Positions 13,730 to 25,805 of a stretch of 64,000 nucleotides of DNA are shown here, in pieces. The DNA comes from Paralichthys olivaceus (Eukaryota > Chordata > Actinopteri > Pleuronectiformes > Paralichthyidae): the NCBI RefSeq assembly GCF_024713975.1, contig NC_091100.1, positions 13,546,001 through 13,610,000 on the forward strand, given 5' to 3'. A program made the translations under genes and the position numbers. Under the pieces are notes generated by a model. That model was given only the letters and a program-made list of their open reading frames with translations, searched no databases and had not been told where the DNA came from. How positions within the stretch are numbered: position 1 is the first letter of the stretch; each line of letters starts with the position of its first letter.

Positions 13730-16700
13730 TCAAAAATATCTCGTACTTTTTTTTTTAGATTTGGTGGTTTCACCATTTCCGAAGGTCGTAGAAGCTCGGG
13801 GATGGTCCCAATGGATCGGGCTTAGCCACATTAGTGGAGATGGAACCAACTTCCAAGTCTCTATGACCTTCAGAAAAAAAGTTATTGAAGAATATCTTGA
13901 ACTCCTATAGGTTTTCATTCCTAACCCTAACCCTAATCACAACCCAAAAATGTAACACTAATCACAACCCTAACACTAACCCTTCCAAAGGTCGTAGAAG
14001 CTTGGGGGTGGTACCAATGGATCGGGCATAGCCACATTAGTGGAGATGGAACCAACTTCCAAGTCTCTATGACCTTCAGAAAAAAAGTTATTGGAGAATA
14101 TCTTGACCTCCAATGGGTACTCCTCCCTAACCCTAACCCTAATGGCAACCCTAACCCTAACCCTAATCACAACCCTAACCCTAACCCTAATCACAACCCT
14201 AACCCTAATGGCAACCCTAACCCATATTCACCTTAGAGTGAATAACTCTGCGCTGCTTGCTCGAAACATGCTGAAATTCGGTGTGGTTGTGTGACACGCT
14301 ACCCTTTACTAATCATGAAATGCCCAAATCCGTAGGACTTTCAGAGAAAAAGTTATTCAAAAATATCTCGTACTTTTTTTTTTAGATTTGGTGGTTTCAC
14401 CATTTCCGAAGGTCGTAGAAGCTCGGGGATGGTCCCAATGGATCGGGCTTAGCCACATTAGTGGAGATGGAACCAACTTCCAAGTCTCTATGACCTTCAG
14501 AAAAAAAGTTATTGAAGAATATCTTGAACTCCTATAGGTTTTCATTCCTAACCCTAACCCTAATCACAACCCAAAAATGTAACACTAATCACAACCCTAA
14601 CACTAACCCTTCCAAAGGTCGTAGAAGCTTGGGGGTGGTACCAATGGATCGGGCATAGTCACATTAGTGGAGATGGAACCAACTTCCAAGTCTCTATGAC
14701 CTTCAGAAAAAAAGTTATTGGAGAATATCTTGACCTCCAATGGGTACTCCTCCCTAACCCTAACCCTAATGGCAACCCTAACCCTAACCCTAATGGCAAC
14801 CCTAACCTTAATTGCAACCCTAACCCATATTCACCTTAGAGTGAATCACTCTGTGCTGCTTGCTCGAAACATGCTGAAATTCGGTGTGGTTGTGTGACAC
14901 GCTACCCTTTACTAATCATGAAATGCCCAAATCCGTAGGACTTTCAGAAAACAAGTTATTCAAAAATATCTCGTACTTTTTTTTTTAGATTTGGTGGTTT
15001 CACCATTTCCGAAGGTCGTAGAAGCTCGGGGATGGTCCCAATGGATCGGGCTTAGCCACATTAGTGGAGATGGAACCAACTTCCAAGTCTCTATGACCTT
15101 CAGAAAAAAAGTTATTGAAGAATATCTTGAACTCCTATAGGTTTTCATTCCTAACCCTAACCCTAATCACAACCCAAAAATGTAACACTAATCACAACCC
15201 TAACACTAACCCTTCCAAAGGTCGTAGAAGCTTGGGGGTGGTACCAATGGATCGGGCATAGCCACATTAGTGGAGATGGAACCAACTTCCAAGTCTCTAT
15301 GACCTTCAGAAAAAAAGTTATTGGAGAATATCTTGACCTCCAATGGGTACTCCTCCCTAACCCTAACCCTAATGGCAACCCTAACCCTAACCCTAATCAC
15401 AACCCTAACCCTAACCCTAATCACAACCCTAACCCTAATGGCAACCCTAACCCATATTCACCTTAGAGTGAATAACTCTGCGCTGCTTGCTCGAAACATG
15501 CTGAAATTCGGTGTGGTTGTGTGACACGCTACCCTTTACTCATCATGAAATGCCCAAATCCGTAGGACTTTCAGAGAAAAAGTTATTCAAAAATATCTCG
15601 TACTTTTTTTTTTAGATTTGGTGGTTTCACCATTTCCGAAGGTCGTAGAAGCTCGGGGATGGTCCCAATGGATCGGGCTTAGCCACATTAGTGGAGATGG
15701 AACCAACTTCCAAGTCTCTATGACCTTCAGAAAAAAAGTTATTGAAGAATATCTTGAACTCCTATAGGTTTTCATTCCTAACCCTAACCCTAATCACAAC
15801 CCAAAAATGTAACACTAATCACAACCCTAACACTAACCCTTCCAAAGGTCGTAGAAGCTTGGGGGTGGTACCAATGGATCGGGCATAGTCACATTAGTGG
15901 AGATGGAACCAACTTCCAAGTCTCTATGACCTTCAGAAAAAAACTTATTGGAGAATATCTTGACCTCCAATGGGTACTCCTCCCTAACCCTAACCCTAAT
16001 GGCAACCCTAACCCTAACCCTAATGGCAACCCTAACCTTAATTGCAACCCTAACCCATATTCACCTTAGAGTGAATCACTCTGTGCTGCTTGCTCGAAAC
16101 ATGCTGAAATTCGGTGTGGTTGTGTGACACGCTACCCTTTACTAATCATGAAATGCCCAAATCCGTAGGACTTTCAGAGAAAAAGTTATTCAAAAATATC
16201 TCGTACTTTTTTTTTTAGATTTGGTGGTTTCACCATTTCCGAAGGTCGTAGAAGCTCGGGGATGGTCCCAATGGATCGGGCTTAGCCACATTAGTGGAGA
16301 TGGAACCAACTTCCAAGTCTCTATGACCTTCAGAAAAAAAGTTATTGAAGAATATCTTGAACTCCTATAGGTTTTCATTCCTAACCCTAACCCTAATCAC
16401 AACCCAAAAATGTAACACTAATCACAACCCTAACACTAACCCTTCCAAAGGTCGTAGAAGCTTGGGGGTGGTACCAATGGATCGGGCATAGCCACATTAG
16501 TGGAGATGGAACCAACTTCCAAGTCTCTATGACCTTCAGAAAAAAAGTTATTGGAGAATATCTTGACCTCCAATGGGTACTCCTCCCTAACCCTAACCCT
16601 AATGGCAACCCTAACCCTAACCCTAATCACAACCCTAACCCTAACCCTAATCACAACCCTAACCCTAATGGCAACCCTAACCCATATTCACCTTAGAGTG

Positions 16701-16817
16701 AATAACTCTGCGCTGCTTGCTCGAAACATGCTGAAATTCGGTGTGGTTGTGTGACACGCTACCCTTTACTAATCATGAAATGCCCAAATCCGTAGGACTT
16801 TCAGAGAAAAAGTTATT
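13730..16817. repeat. 1,230-bp higher-order repeat inside the array
   Basis: A two-unit block (627 + 603) recurs: corresponding module positions are 13,933, 15,163 and 16,393, and again 14,091, 15,321 and 16,551, all 1,230 bp apart. Alternate units share the variant CCTTAATTGCAA hexamer run and the gaatcactctgtgctgc tail. This is a second higher-order period, independent of the 1,833-bp one further left. Confidence 0.8.
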
Positions 16818-19800
16818 CAAAAATATCTCGTACTTTTTTTTTTAGATTTGGTGGTTTCACCATTTCCGAAGGTCGTAGAAGCTCGGGGATGGTCCCAATG
16901 GATCGGGCTTAGCCACATTAGTGGAGATGGAACCAACTTCCAAGTCTCTATGACCTTCAGAAAAAAAGTTATTGAAGAATATCTTGAACTCCTATAGGTT
17001 TTCATTCCTAACCCTAACCCTAATCACAACCCAAAAATGTAACACTAATCACAACCCTAACACTAACCCTTCCAAAGGTCGTAGAAGCTTGGGGGTGGTA
17101 CCAATGGATCGGGCATAGTCACATTAGTGGAGATGGAACCAACTTCCAAGTCTCTATGACCTTCAGAAAAAAACTTATTGGAGAATATCTTGACCTCCAA
17201 TGGGTACTCCTCCCTAACCCTAACCCTAATGGCAACCCTAACCCTAACCCTAATGGCAACCCTAACCCTAACCCTAATCACAACCCTAACCCTAATGGCA
17301 ACCCTAACCCATATTCACCTTAGAGTGAATAACTCTGCGCTGCTTGCTCGAAACATGCTGAAATTCGGTGTGGTTGTGTGACACGCTACCCTTTACTAAT
17401 CATGAAATGCCCAAATCCGTAGGACTTTCAGAGAAAAAGTTATTCAAAAATATCTCGTACTTTTTTTTTTAGATTTGGTGGTTTCACCATTTCCGAAGGT
17501 CGTAGAAGCTCGGGGATGGTCCCAATGGATCGGGCTTAGTCACATTAGTGGAGATGGAACCAACTTCCAAGTCTCTATGACCTTCAGAAAAAAAGTTATT
17601 GAAGAATATCTTGAACTCCTATAGGTTTTCATTCCTAACCCTAACCCTAATCACAACCCAAAAATGTAACACTAATCACAACCCTAACACTAACCCTTCC
17701 AAAGGTCATAGAAGCTTGGGGGTGGTACCAATGGATCGGGCATAGCCACATTAGTGGAGATGGAACCAACTTCCAAGTCTCTATGACCTTCAGAAAAAAA
17801 GTTATTGGAGAATATCTTGACCTCCAATGGGTACTCCTCCCTAACCCTAACCCTAATGGCAACCCTAACCCTAACCCTAATGGCAACCCTAACCCTAATC
17901 ACAACCCTAACCCTAATGGCAACCCTAACCCATATTCACCTTAGAGTGAATAACTCTGCGCTGCTTGCTCGAAACATGCTGAAATTCGGTGTGGTTGTGT
18001 GACACGCTACCCTTTACTAATCATGAAATGCCCAAATCCGTAGGACTTTCAGAAAAAAAGTTATTCAAAAATATCTCGTACTTTTTTTTTTAGATTTGGT
18101 GGTTTCACCATTTCCGAAGGTCGTAGAAGCTCGGGGATGGTCCCAATGGATCGGGCTTAGCCACATTAGTGGCGATGGAACCAACTTCCAAGTCTCTATG
18201 ACCTTCAGAAAAAAAGTTATTGAAGAATATCTTGAACTCCTATAGGTTTTCATTCCTAACCCTAACCCTAATCACAACCCAAAAATGTAACACTAATCAC
18301 AACCCTAACACTAACCCTTCCAAAGGTCGTAGAAGCATGGGGGTGGTACCAATGGATCGGGCATAGCCACATTAGTGGAGATGGAACCAACTTCCAAGTC
18401 TCTATGACCTTCAGAAAAAAAGTTATTGGAGAATATCTTGACCTCCAATGGGTACTCCTCCCTAACCCTAACCCTAATGGCAACCCTAACCCTAACCCTA
18501 ATGGCAACCCTAACCTTAATTGCAACCCTAACCCATATTCACCTTAGAGTGAATCACTCTGTGCTGCTTGCTCGAAACATGCTTAAATTCGGTGTGGTTG
18601 TGTGACACGCTACCCTTTACTAATCATGAAATGCCCAAATCCGTAGGACTTTCAGAAAACAAGTTATTCAAAAATATCTCGTACTTTTTTTTTTAGATTT
18701 GGTGGTTTCACCATTTCCGAAGGTCGTAGAAGCTCGGGGATGGTCCCAATGGATCGGGCTTAGCCACATTAGTGGAGATGGAACCAACTTCCAAGTCTCT
18801 ATGACCTTCAGAAAAAAAGTTATTGAAGAATATCTTGAACTCCTATAGGTTTTCATTCCTAACCCTAACCCTAATCACAACCCAAAAATGTAACACTAAT
18901 CACAACCCTAACACTAACCCTTCCAAAGGTCGTAGAAGCTTGGGGGTGGTACCAATGGATCGGGCATAGCCACATTAGTGGAGATGGAACCAACTTCCAA
19001 GTCTCTATGACCTTCAGAAAAAAAGTTATTGGAGAATATCTTGACCTCCAATGGGTACTCCTCCCTAACCCTAACCCTAATGGCAACCCTAACCCTAACC
19101 CTAATCACAACCCTAACCCTAACCCTAATCACAACCCTAACCCTAATGGCAACCCTAACCCATATTCACCTTAGAGTGAATAACTCTGCGCTGCTTGCTC
19201 GAAACATGCTGAAATTCGGTGTGGTTGTGTGACACGCTACCCTTTACTAATCATGAAATGCCCAAATCCGTAGGACTTTCAGAGAAAAAGTTATTCAAAA
19301 ATATCTCGTACTTTTTTTTTTAGATTTGGTGGTTTCACCATTTCCGAAGGTCGTAGAAGCTCGGGGATGGTCCCAATGGATCGGGCTTAGCCACATTAGT
19401 GGAGATGGAACCAACTTCCAAGTCTCTATGACCTTCAGAAAAAAAGTTATTGAAGAATATCTTGAACTCCTATAGGTTTTCATTCCTAACCCTAACCCTA
19501 ATCACAACCCAAAAATGTAACACTAATCACAACCCTAACACTAACCCTTCCAAAGGTCGTAGAAGCTTGGGGGTGGTACCAATGGATCGGGCATAGCCAC
19601 ATTAGTGGAGATGGAACCAACTTCCAAGTCTCTATGACCTTCAGAAAAAAAGTTATTGGAGAATATCTTGACCTCCAATGGGTACTCCTCCCTAACCCTA
19701 ACCCTAATGGCAACCCTAACCCTAACCCTAATCACAACCCTAACCCTAATGGCAACCCTAACCCATATTCACCTTAGAGTGAATAACTCTGCGCTGCTTG

Positions 19801-20455
19801 CTCGAAACATGCTGAAATTCGGTGTGGTTGTGTGACACGCTACCCTTTACTAATCATGAAATGCCCAAATCTGTAGGACTTTCAGAAAAAAAGTTATTCA
19901 AAAATATCTCGTACTGTTTTTTTTAGATTTGGTGGTTTCACCATTTCCGAAGGTCGTAGAAGCTCGAGGATGGTCCCAATGGATCGGGCTTAGCCACATT
20001 AGTGGAGATGGAACCAACTTCCAAGTCTCTATGACCTTCAGAAAAAAAGTTATTGAAGAATATCTTGAACTCCTATAGATTTTCATTCCTAACCCTAACC
20101 CTAATCACAACCCAAAAATGTAACACTAATCACAACCCTAACACTAACCCTTCCAAAGGTTGTAGAAGCTCGGGGATGGTCCCAATGGATCGGGCTTAGT
20201 CACATTAGTGGAGATGGAACCAACTTCCAAGTCTCTATGACCTTCAGAAAAAAAGTTATTGGAGAATATCTTGACCTCCAATGGGTACTCCTCCCTAACC
20301 CTAACCCTAATGGCAACCCTAACCCTAACCCTAATCACAACCCTAACCCTAATGGCAACCCTAACCCATATTCACCTTAGAGTGAATAACTCTGTGCTGA
20401 TTGCTCGAAACGTGCTGAAATTAGGTATGGTTGCGTGGCAGTCTCCCCTTTCTTA

Positions 20456-20940
20456 ACCCTGAAATGCCCAAGTCTCTATGATGTTCGGAACAAAAGTTAT
20501 TCAAAAATATCTTTTACTTTTTTTTTAGATTTGGTGGTTTGACCCCTTCTGAAGGTTGGAGAAGCTCGGGGATGGTGCCAATGGATCGGGCATACCCACA
20601 TTAGTTCAGATGGAACCAACTTCCAAGTCTCTATGACCTTCAGAAGAAAAGTTATTCAAGAATATCTTGATCTCCAATGGGTTTTCTTCCCTAACCCTAA
20701 CCCTAATATCAACCCAAAAACCAAACACTAATCACAACCCCAACCCTAACCCTTACAAAGGTCGTAGAAGCTCGGGGATGGTACCAATGGATCAGGCATA
20801 GCCACATTAGTGGAGATGGAACCAACTTCCAAGTCTCTATGACCTTCGGAACAAAAGTTATTCAAGAATATCTTGATCTCCAAGCCTAATTACAACCCTA
20901 ACCCTAACCCTAATCACAACCCTAACCCAAATCATCAAAA
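20456..20940. repeat. Degenerate right edge of the tandem array
   Basis: Recognisable but diverged copies of the unit modules continue here: the T-tract and agatttggtggttt at about 20,517-20,540, a module copy at 20,555-20,690, and a second at 20,757-20,885. There are many substitutions, shortened hexamer runs and altered spacing. Homogeneity falls off abruptly compared with the internal units. After about 20,940 the sequence is unrelated to the array. Divergence at the margin is the expected pattern when unequal exchange homogenises only the interior of an array. Confidence 0.85.
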
Positions 20941-22640
20941 AAAGTTGTTCAAAAATATCTCATTTTGACCAGCCAAAATGTTCTTAAAAGATCTTATCAC
21001 CATATATGTGTGATATTTTTCAGTATAATCTAACATATTCTCTTAGAAAGTGAGGAAAATGTTGAAAAATCCTGTAAAGTTGAAGAACATTATAACATTA
21101 TAGTCTTTTCCCGACTCTAACATTGAATCGATTCTACCCTGGCCCATACTTGTTTAGTTTTTCTATGCATAAATCTGCTGATTGTGAAGGTGCAGAATTT
21201 AAGGGGACAGCTATGTGCTCCTCTTAGCCAGGCAACATGTGACAGGGTGTGCCTCATGAGACATCGCAACACACACACACACACACACACACTCACACAC
21301 ACACACACACAGGCACATGCACAAACACACACACACATAGGCACAAGCACAAACACACACATACACACGCACAAACACACACATACACACACAGTGTGTG
21401 GACTTTTTAGTTCAGTGTAGCCAACAGTGTGGTGGTAAGTATAAATCAGGATCTAAGTAATCCAAGTAATCAGTAATCAGCACTGCATGAGTTTGTAATG
21501 GGTCAGGGTTAGAACATATTGTTTATTGTTATTCTTGTATGCCTTAAGAGAGATATTTTTACATATGTTGTATGATTTGTTATATGACCCCTTTCATTTT
21601 TTTGCCTTTTAATATCCTTGGAAGACACACAAATGAACATTGTGCAAATCAAACCCTCTGCCACTGTTCTTCCTCTGTTATTAGGAAATGAGGAGGGGGT
21701 GCGGCAGATTTCCCTTTTAAATCGCCTGCTGCAAGTCTTGAAACTAAATTCCATGGTCCTGCTGAATTAGTCTGGAACTTTGTCCAGTTCACATTTGTAT
21801 CTAATGTGTAAACGATTATGACTTCTGGATTTGTTTCACTGACAAACACTGCCCTTAAGTGGTCGATATGAGAACAGCACTGAGCCAGAGGCGTGCAAGG
21901 ACAATTCATGCTGAATGAAAGAGAGGAAGACAGAGGATGAGGCTACTTTAATGATCCAGAATATATTTCACCCAGCACAAAAACAACTATAATCAATATT
22001 TTTGCTATAACAAGGGATCCCGTGATTATTTCAAGTGGCAGCATGAGCTGTTTTCTATGTTAACTGTGCACTGTAACTGTGTGTGAGTATTAAGCAGCTG
22101 AAGAGACAGACATAGCTCTCTGGATTTTGTGGAGATCAAAAACAGAGTTAAAAGTGAGTGAAGGTCACCAGCTTTAAAACCATCACAACATATTAACAAC
22201 AACACAAAGATTCCACAACACAAAATAATTTATTATTTTCAGAGGCAATTTGTGGTTACAGTCATTACAAATAACTAATGTGCATTTAACAACCACTGTA
22301 CACTACTAAAACTACAGTACCTATAAGAAGTTGCTACTACATCCACTACTCACTACAACTACTATGTGTAGAATTAAAGCATGAAATAAAAACATTAACA
22401 TATTAACATACAATACAATTGCATTTGTAGCACCATTCATTGTTTTGTTTTTTTACCAGAGAGATGAAAAGAATAATTAAAATTCTTGTGGGCGTCTGCA
22501 TACTTTACAGACTCGTGTTTCCATGTGCCGCTCTCTGAAACCCTGGAAGATGCCTTTTCATACTGGACAACTAAAGCTGGTCAGATTTGCAAGGATCTGT
22601 CCCTAAAAAAACCTCCATCCAGTACTATAGCACAGGTCAA
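20941..22640. other. Gene-free flank between array and osteocalcin
   Basis: This is AT-rich unique sequence apart from the CA microsatellite listed separately. Short open frames lack coding character and splice context. No gene or RNA was recognised. The minus-strand 3' UTR of the osteocalcin gene probably ends in the last part. Confidence 0.6.
21269..21392. repeat. Interrupted (CA)n microsatellite
   Basis: A run of CA dinucleotides with scattered CT, GG and AT interruptions. It creates His/Thr-rich (plus) and Cys/Val-rich (minus) open frames that are artefacts of the repeat. Confidence 0.95.
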
Positions 22641-22646
22641 ACCCGT

Positions 22647-22652
22647 TTTTAT
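22647..22652 (-). terminator. Candidate polyadenylation signal, osteocalcin
   Basis: AATAAA on the minus strand, about 100 nt past the stop codon at 22,753. It is the first canonical signal downstream. Others further on (around 22,230) are possible. Confidence 0.5.
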
Positions 22653-22752
22653 TAAAATGATCTGCTCCTTTTTTGTATTTCAGGGGATTATTGCACCATT
22701 ATTACAAAGAGGACAAAGAGAAGAGTTCACACATGAAGAAAAAGTCTTTAAC

Positions 22753-23730
22753 TTAGAAGGGAACAGGTCCATAGTAGGCGGTGTATGCAGCGACGATACC
22801 TGCGGTCTCAGCCATCTCGTCACAGGCCACGCTCAACTCACACACCTCTTTCAGGCTGGAGAGAAATTAAAGGATGTGTCACTTTCCAGCATAAAAACAA
22901 ACTAACATGAGGTTATCCTCTGCAACATAAAGTATTTGTTTCTCACTGAGTTTACAATGAGAATAAAAAGCTGTACCTTTCCAGCTGCAGAAGGGTGAGG
23001 GCTCCTACCGCTCTTCTTCTCCTCAGGAGAACAGCAGCCAGGTCTCTCTTCATAACCACTGGAGGAGCTGAAGGGAAACAAATCATAAACTTAGACTTTC
23101 TTGAGTTTTGTTGTTGGAAACTTTAATGTAAACAATGCAGAGATTCTCTCTGGATTTTTTTCTTTGCATACCCTCAGTGCTCACTGACTCTGACTCTGAT
23201 GAGGAGGATGAGGAAGAGGAGGCAGACGAGTCAGAGGCAGAATTGGACTCGGAGGAGGCGGACTCAGAGGAAGAGGATTCAGTAGACTCAGATGACGAGG
23301 ACTCAGAGGATTCTGAGGAGGAGGAGGAGGAGGAGGAGGATGAATCGGAGGCCGAAGAGTCAGCGCTTGAGTTGGAATCGGATGCCGAGGAAGAGTCGGA
23401 GGAAGAGTCAGAAGAAGAGTTGGAGTCGGACTCAGAGGAGGAGGAGGAATCGGCAGGTGCAGCATCAGCAGCCGTGTCAGCATCAGCAGCCGTGTCAGCA
23501 TCAGCAGCCGTGTCAGCATCAGCAGCCGTGTCAGCATCAGGGTCCACGATAACCTCTGGTTCCACAGCTGATGATCACAGAAGAGAGCATTTGTTAAACA
23601 CCCCCTTGGTGCAGATAGCAGAAGGTAATATTATGACTGACAGCAGTGATGAGGAGAGTCTGTCCTTACCTCCCATGGACCAGCACACTGACAGAAGGGC
23701 GCAGATGGAGAGCAGAGTCAGAGTCTTCAT
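22753..23730 (-). CDS. bglap: Osteocalcin (bone Gla protein), large acidic prodomain isoform
   Basis: Four coding exons on the minus strand: 23,730-23,670, 23,567-23,172, 23,067-22,977 and 22,855-22,753. All junctions are GT-AG and the frame is continuous, giving 216 residues. Residues 1-20 ([13 protein letters not shown]...) are a signal peptide. Exon 2 encodes a very acidic prodomain: DTAADA hexapeptide repeats, then about 90 residues of Ser with Asp/Glu/Asn (many S-x-E/D sites, possible Fam20C-type phosphorylation). Exon 3 carries the pre-carboxylase region and an RRRR furin-type site, followed by [12 protein letters not shown]. The 45-residue mature protein has the Gla/Cys core (E11, E15, C17, E18, C23), matching the three gamma-carboxylated Glu and the disulfide of known osteocalcins, and ends YYGPVPF. 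Mature osteocalcin binds calcium and hydroxyapatite in bone matrix. A fish osteocalcin isoform with a large acidic prodomain (OC2) is described in the literature, and this gene fits it. Orthology is inferred. Confidence 0.95.
23462..23541 (-). repeat. 18-bp in-frame tandem repeat in osteocalcin exon 2
   Basis: About 4.4 perfect copies of an 18-bp unit (on the + strand, cagcatcagcagccgtgt). On the coding strand it gives the hexapeptide DTAADA in tandem just after the exon start. Copies are identical at the DNA level, so the array is young and probably polymorphic in copy number. Confidence 0.9.
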
Positions 23731-23830
23731 GATGCCTGGTGATGAGTTTCTTGCTGCAGACAAGTTGCTTTCTTGATTGCTCGCTCTTCCTCGATGGTTT
23801 GTTCTGTTTCTTTCCCCAAAGTCGAGGTCA

Positions 23831-23837
23831 ATATATA
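23831..23837 (-). promoter_or_regulatory. TATA box of osteocalcin gene
   Basis: The minus strand reads TATATAT about 100 bp upstream of the ATG at 23,730. A start site about 25-30 bp downstream would leave a 5' UTR of about 70-75 nt. Mammalian osteocalcin promoters also carry TATA boxes. No vitamin-D or RUNX element could be called with confidence. Confidence 0.6.
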
Positions 23838-23839
23838 CA

Positions 23840-25630
23840 GCAGTCCACCTCCCATGTCAGACCAGACCCACACATGGAGATAACCCTCTGATTGGACGGG
23901 GAATCAAATGTCAACGTTTCCGCTTCCACTTGTCATGAAATCTCCCTTAAACACCCACGCTGCCCCTGGCACAGAGTCCAGGAACTCATTCACCCACACA
24001 GAGACTTGCCCAGCCGCAAAAATTCCTGGCTCTCGTCTTTACGTACAGTGCATGGAACTGTATGTAAACCTAAATGTAAATGTATATATATATATGTGTG
24101 TGTATGACAGCATATATGTAAACCTTCACTTGACATCCACAACAAAAAAGGAAAACATGACCTAAGAGTTATTTTATACTTTAAAGGATTCCCCTTCTCC
24201 ATGATGCATAACAACCTTTTTCAAAAACACAGAAAAGACTCTTAAAAAATGTACATTCGACTTTAACGAACTTGTTGACCTGTAGCTGATTTACTGAATC
24301 TTAAAATACTTCCTTTCGGCTCATTGGGTAAACTGAACAATATTTTTTGCCATAAACTGCCAACGTTTGTCTGTCAATCATTTTCTGAAGACAAACCAAT
24401 CATTTTATGCTCGTTTTGTTTACCAGTCCACCAGAGTATAAATAATGAAGCAAACCTCTGCAGGTCCAAACTATTTCTTCCATAAAATACCCTTAAATAT
24501 AACTGTTTTAATCAGGCAGACCCGCTGCATGGCTCCCTCCTCAACATCACGGCTGCTAGTTGTGCCCTTGCTGTTATGCTACAACAGTCCTTGCCCCAGA
24601 TGTGATCTCCCACCCCCACAAACCCCAAACTATAGTCTGAGCCGACCACAAGCTACTAATCGAGTGACACGGAACAGCAGTGAGCCTCATTATGCGACAG
24701 AGCTTAATTAGAATGTTGCACAGTCCCACCAGAACCACAGTCAGTCACTATTTACAGATCCATCTCGCTCCAGGTCCCGGACAGATCCAGCAGAGAAGCC
24801 ACGGCCTACCAACGCCAACCAGCGGACCAACACGCAGCCTCGCTTGATATATTTCAGCATATATACAGCTAAATATAGGAAAACCCCATGTGTTGGATGC
24901 GCAGCTTTATGCATGCGGGTTTGGATGTAGCTGTTTGAGCGATATGGTTCAAATGTGGCTGCAGTTGTGGGTTTTTGATAGAAAAGAAAAAAAGGTATTT
25001 GGAGTTCACAGCTTGGACCTAAACCATGTTGCAACTTAAAAACTGTCTAGATAACCAAACATTTATGCGCATGTAACACTCCACGTATATTTATCTCAGA
25101 GCGCCCCAAAAACAGCTTCATTTATCATGAAGGCCTGCAGGGAGGAAGGTGGTGCTGCAGCAGAGTGACCTTGGTGTCCTTTGTGTTTCATAGTCTAGCG
25201 TTATTCCTGGTTTCAGGGATTTGTCTTGGAACTCGTGCCGTGTAATTTCAATGTCTGGTGCTCTGTTCATTTTTTTGGAAACACTGTAGTGTGCAGCTGG
25301 AGAAAACAATTGCAACAACATCTCAGAAGAGGCAGGAAATACAGAGTCTGGAGCGTTTTGGATCATTCACTCTTTTGTTGTTGTATCTTGGCAGTGAAAT
25401 CCCTTCATCCAGACAATGAGTAAAGCCCACTGTTTTTCACTGGGTTTACACATTCTCTTGTCTGTGCAGCAGACTATACAATACAATGCACAGATGCCTC
25501 AGAAGCTGTTGGCTAGTCAAAACCAATCAGTTCATCCATATTTGAATATATCTATATTCACCAAAACTTCACATATTATGTTGATTTCTTTCTTAATGTA
25601 CTCATTGCAAATTAGGTTGGTTTGTGCCTG
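23840..25630. other. Upstream flank of osteocalcin, no gene recognised
   Basis: Mixed sequence with a short AT dinucleotide run near 24,085-24,097. Plus-strand open frames at 24,445 and 25,416 have no recognisable family, no clear splice context and no coding bias. The moderately GC-rich part at 24,500-24,850 shows no convincing exon. Confidence 0.5.
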
Positions 25631-25634
25631 AAGA

Positions 25635-25735
25635 AGAAGAGTGGTCCAGAAAGTCAGTAGTTTGATTCCAGCCTCCCCTATTTATTGTGCCTAAGTGTCC
25701 CTGGGCAAGATACTAAACCCCAAACTGAGAGGATT
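25635..25735. mobile_element. Fish dispersed repeat fragment (SINE-like)
   Basis: Contains a tRNA-B-box-like GTTTGATTCCAGCC and the phrase gtgtccctgggcaagatact followed by aaaccccaaa. These are hallmarks I know from abundant short repeats in teleost genomes. Only a fragment is present, with no target duplication seen. Family assignment is from memory. Confidence 0.55.
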
Positions 25736-25805
25736 TCCTTGTGTTTCATTTGTAATCACAGATTTCTTCCTTTCCTTCAGATCATTTTGGGAACATCTAC
25801 TCTCC

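Larger units (their letters stand above)
1..20455. repeat. Subtelomere-like tandem array, ~603/627-bp units
   Basis: About 33 head-to-tail units recur. The T-tract followed by agatttggtggtttcacc marks each unit, with starts near 612, 1251, 1878, 2481, 3108, 3529, 4132 and so on to 19,898. Spacings are mostly 603 or 627 bp, with exceptions of 639, 621, 597, 579, 421 and 415. Each unit has a module A (ending in CTCCTATAGG), a module B (ending in CTCCAATGGG) and a tail (gagtgaataactctg), separated by runs of CCCTAA and variants such as CCCTAATCACAA and CCCTAATGGCAA. Length changes in steps of 6 or 24 bp come from gain or loss of these hexamer blocks. Units are almost identical, which means recent homogenisation. 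CCCTAA on the + strand is the orientation expected at a left chromosome end. The many short ORFs here repeat with the unit and are not treated as genes. Confidence 0.97.

Noticed and set aside
1-20455. CRISPR-like array
   Set aside because: Units are hundreds of bases long with no short repeat/unique spacer pattern, and the window is vertebrate.
188-20456. Dozens of 60-89-residue ORFs repeating through the array on both strands
   Set aside because: They recur with the repeat unit, are largely translations of hexamer runs, overlap in several frames, and their identity reflects DNA homogenisation rather than protein selection.
22486-22905. 139-residue plus-strand ORF
   Set aside because: It overlaps the Gla exon of osteocalcin in antisense and has no family similarity.
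23135-23776. 213-residue Glu/Asp-rich plus-strand ORF
   Set aside because: It is the antisense of the osteocalcin Ser/Ala-rich exon and runs across its introns.
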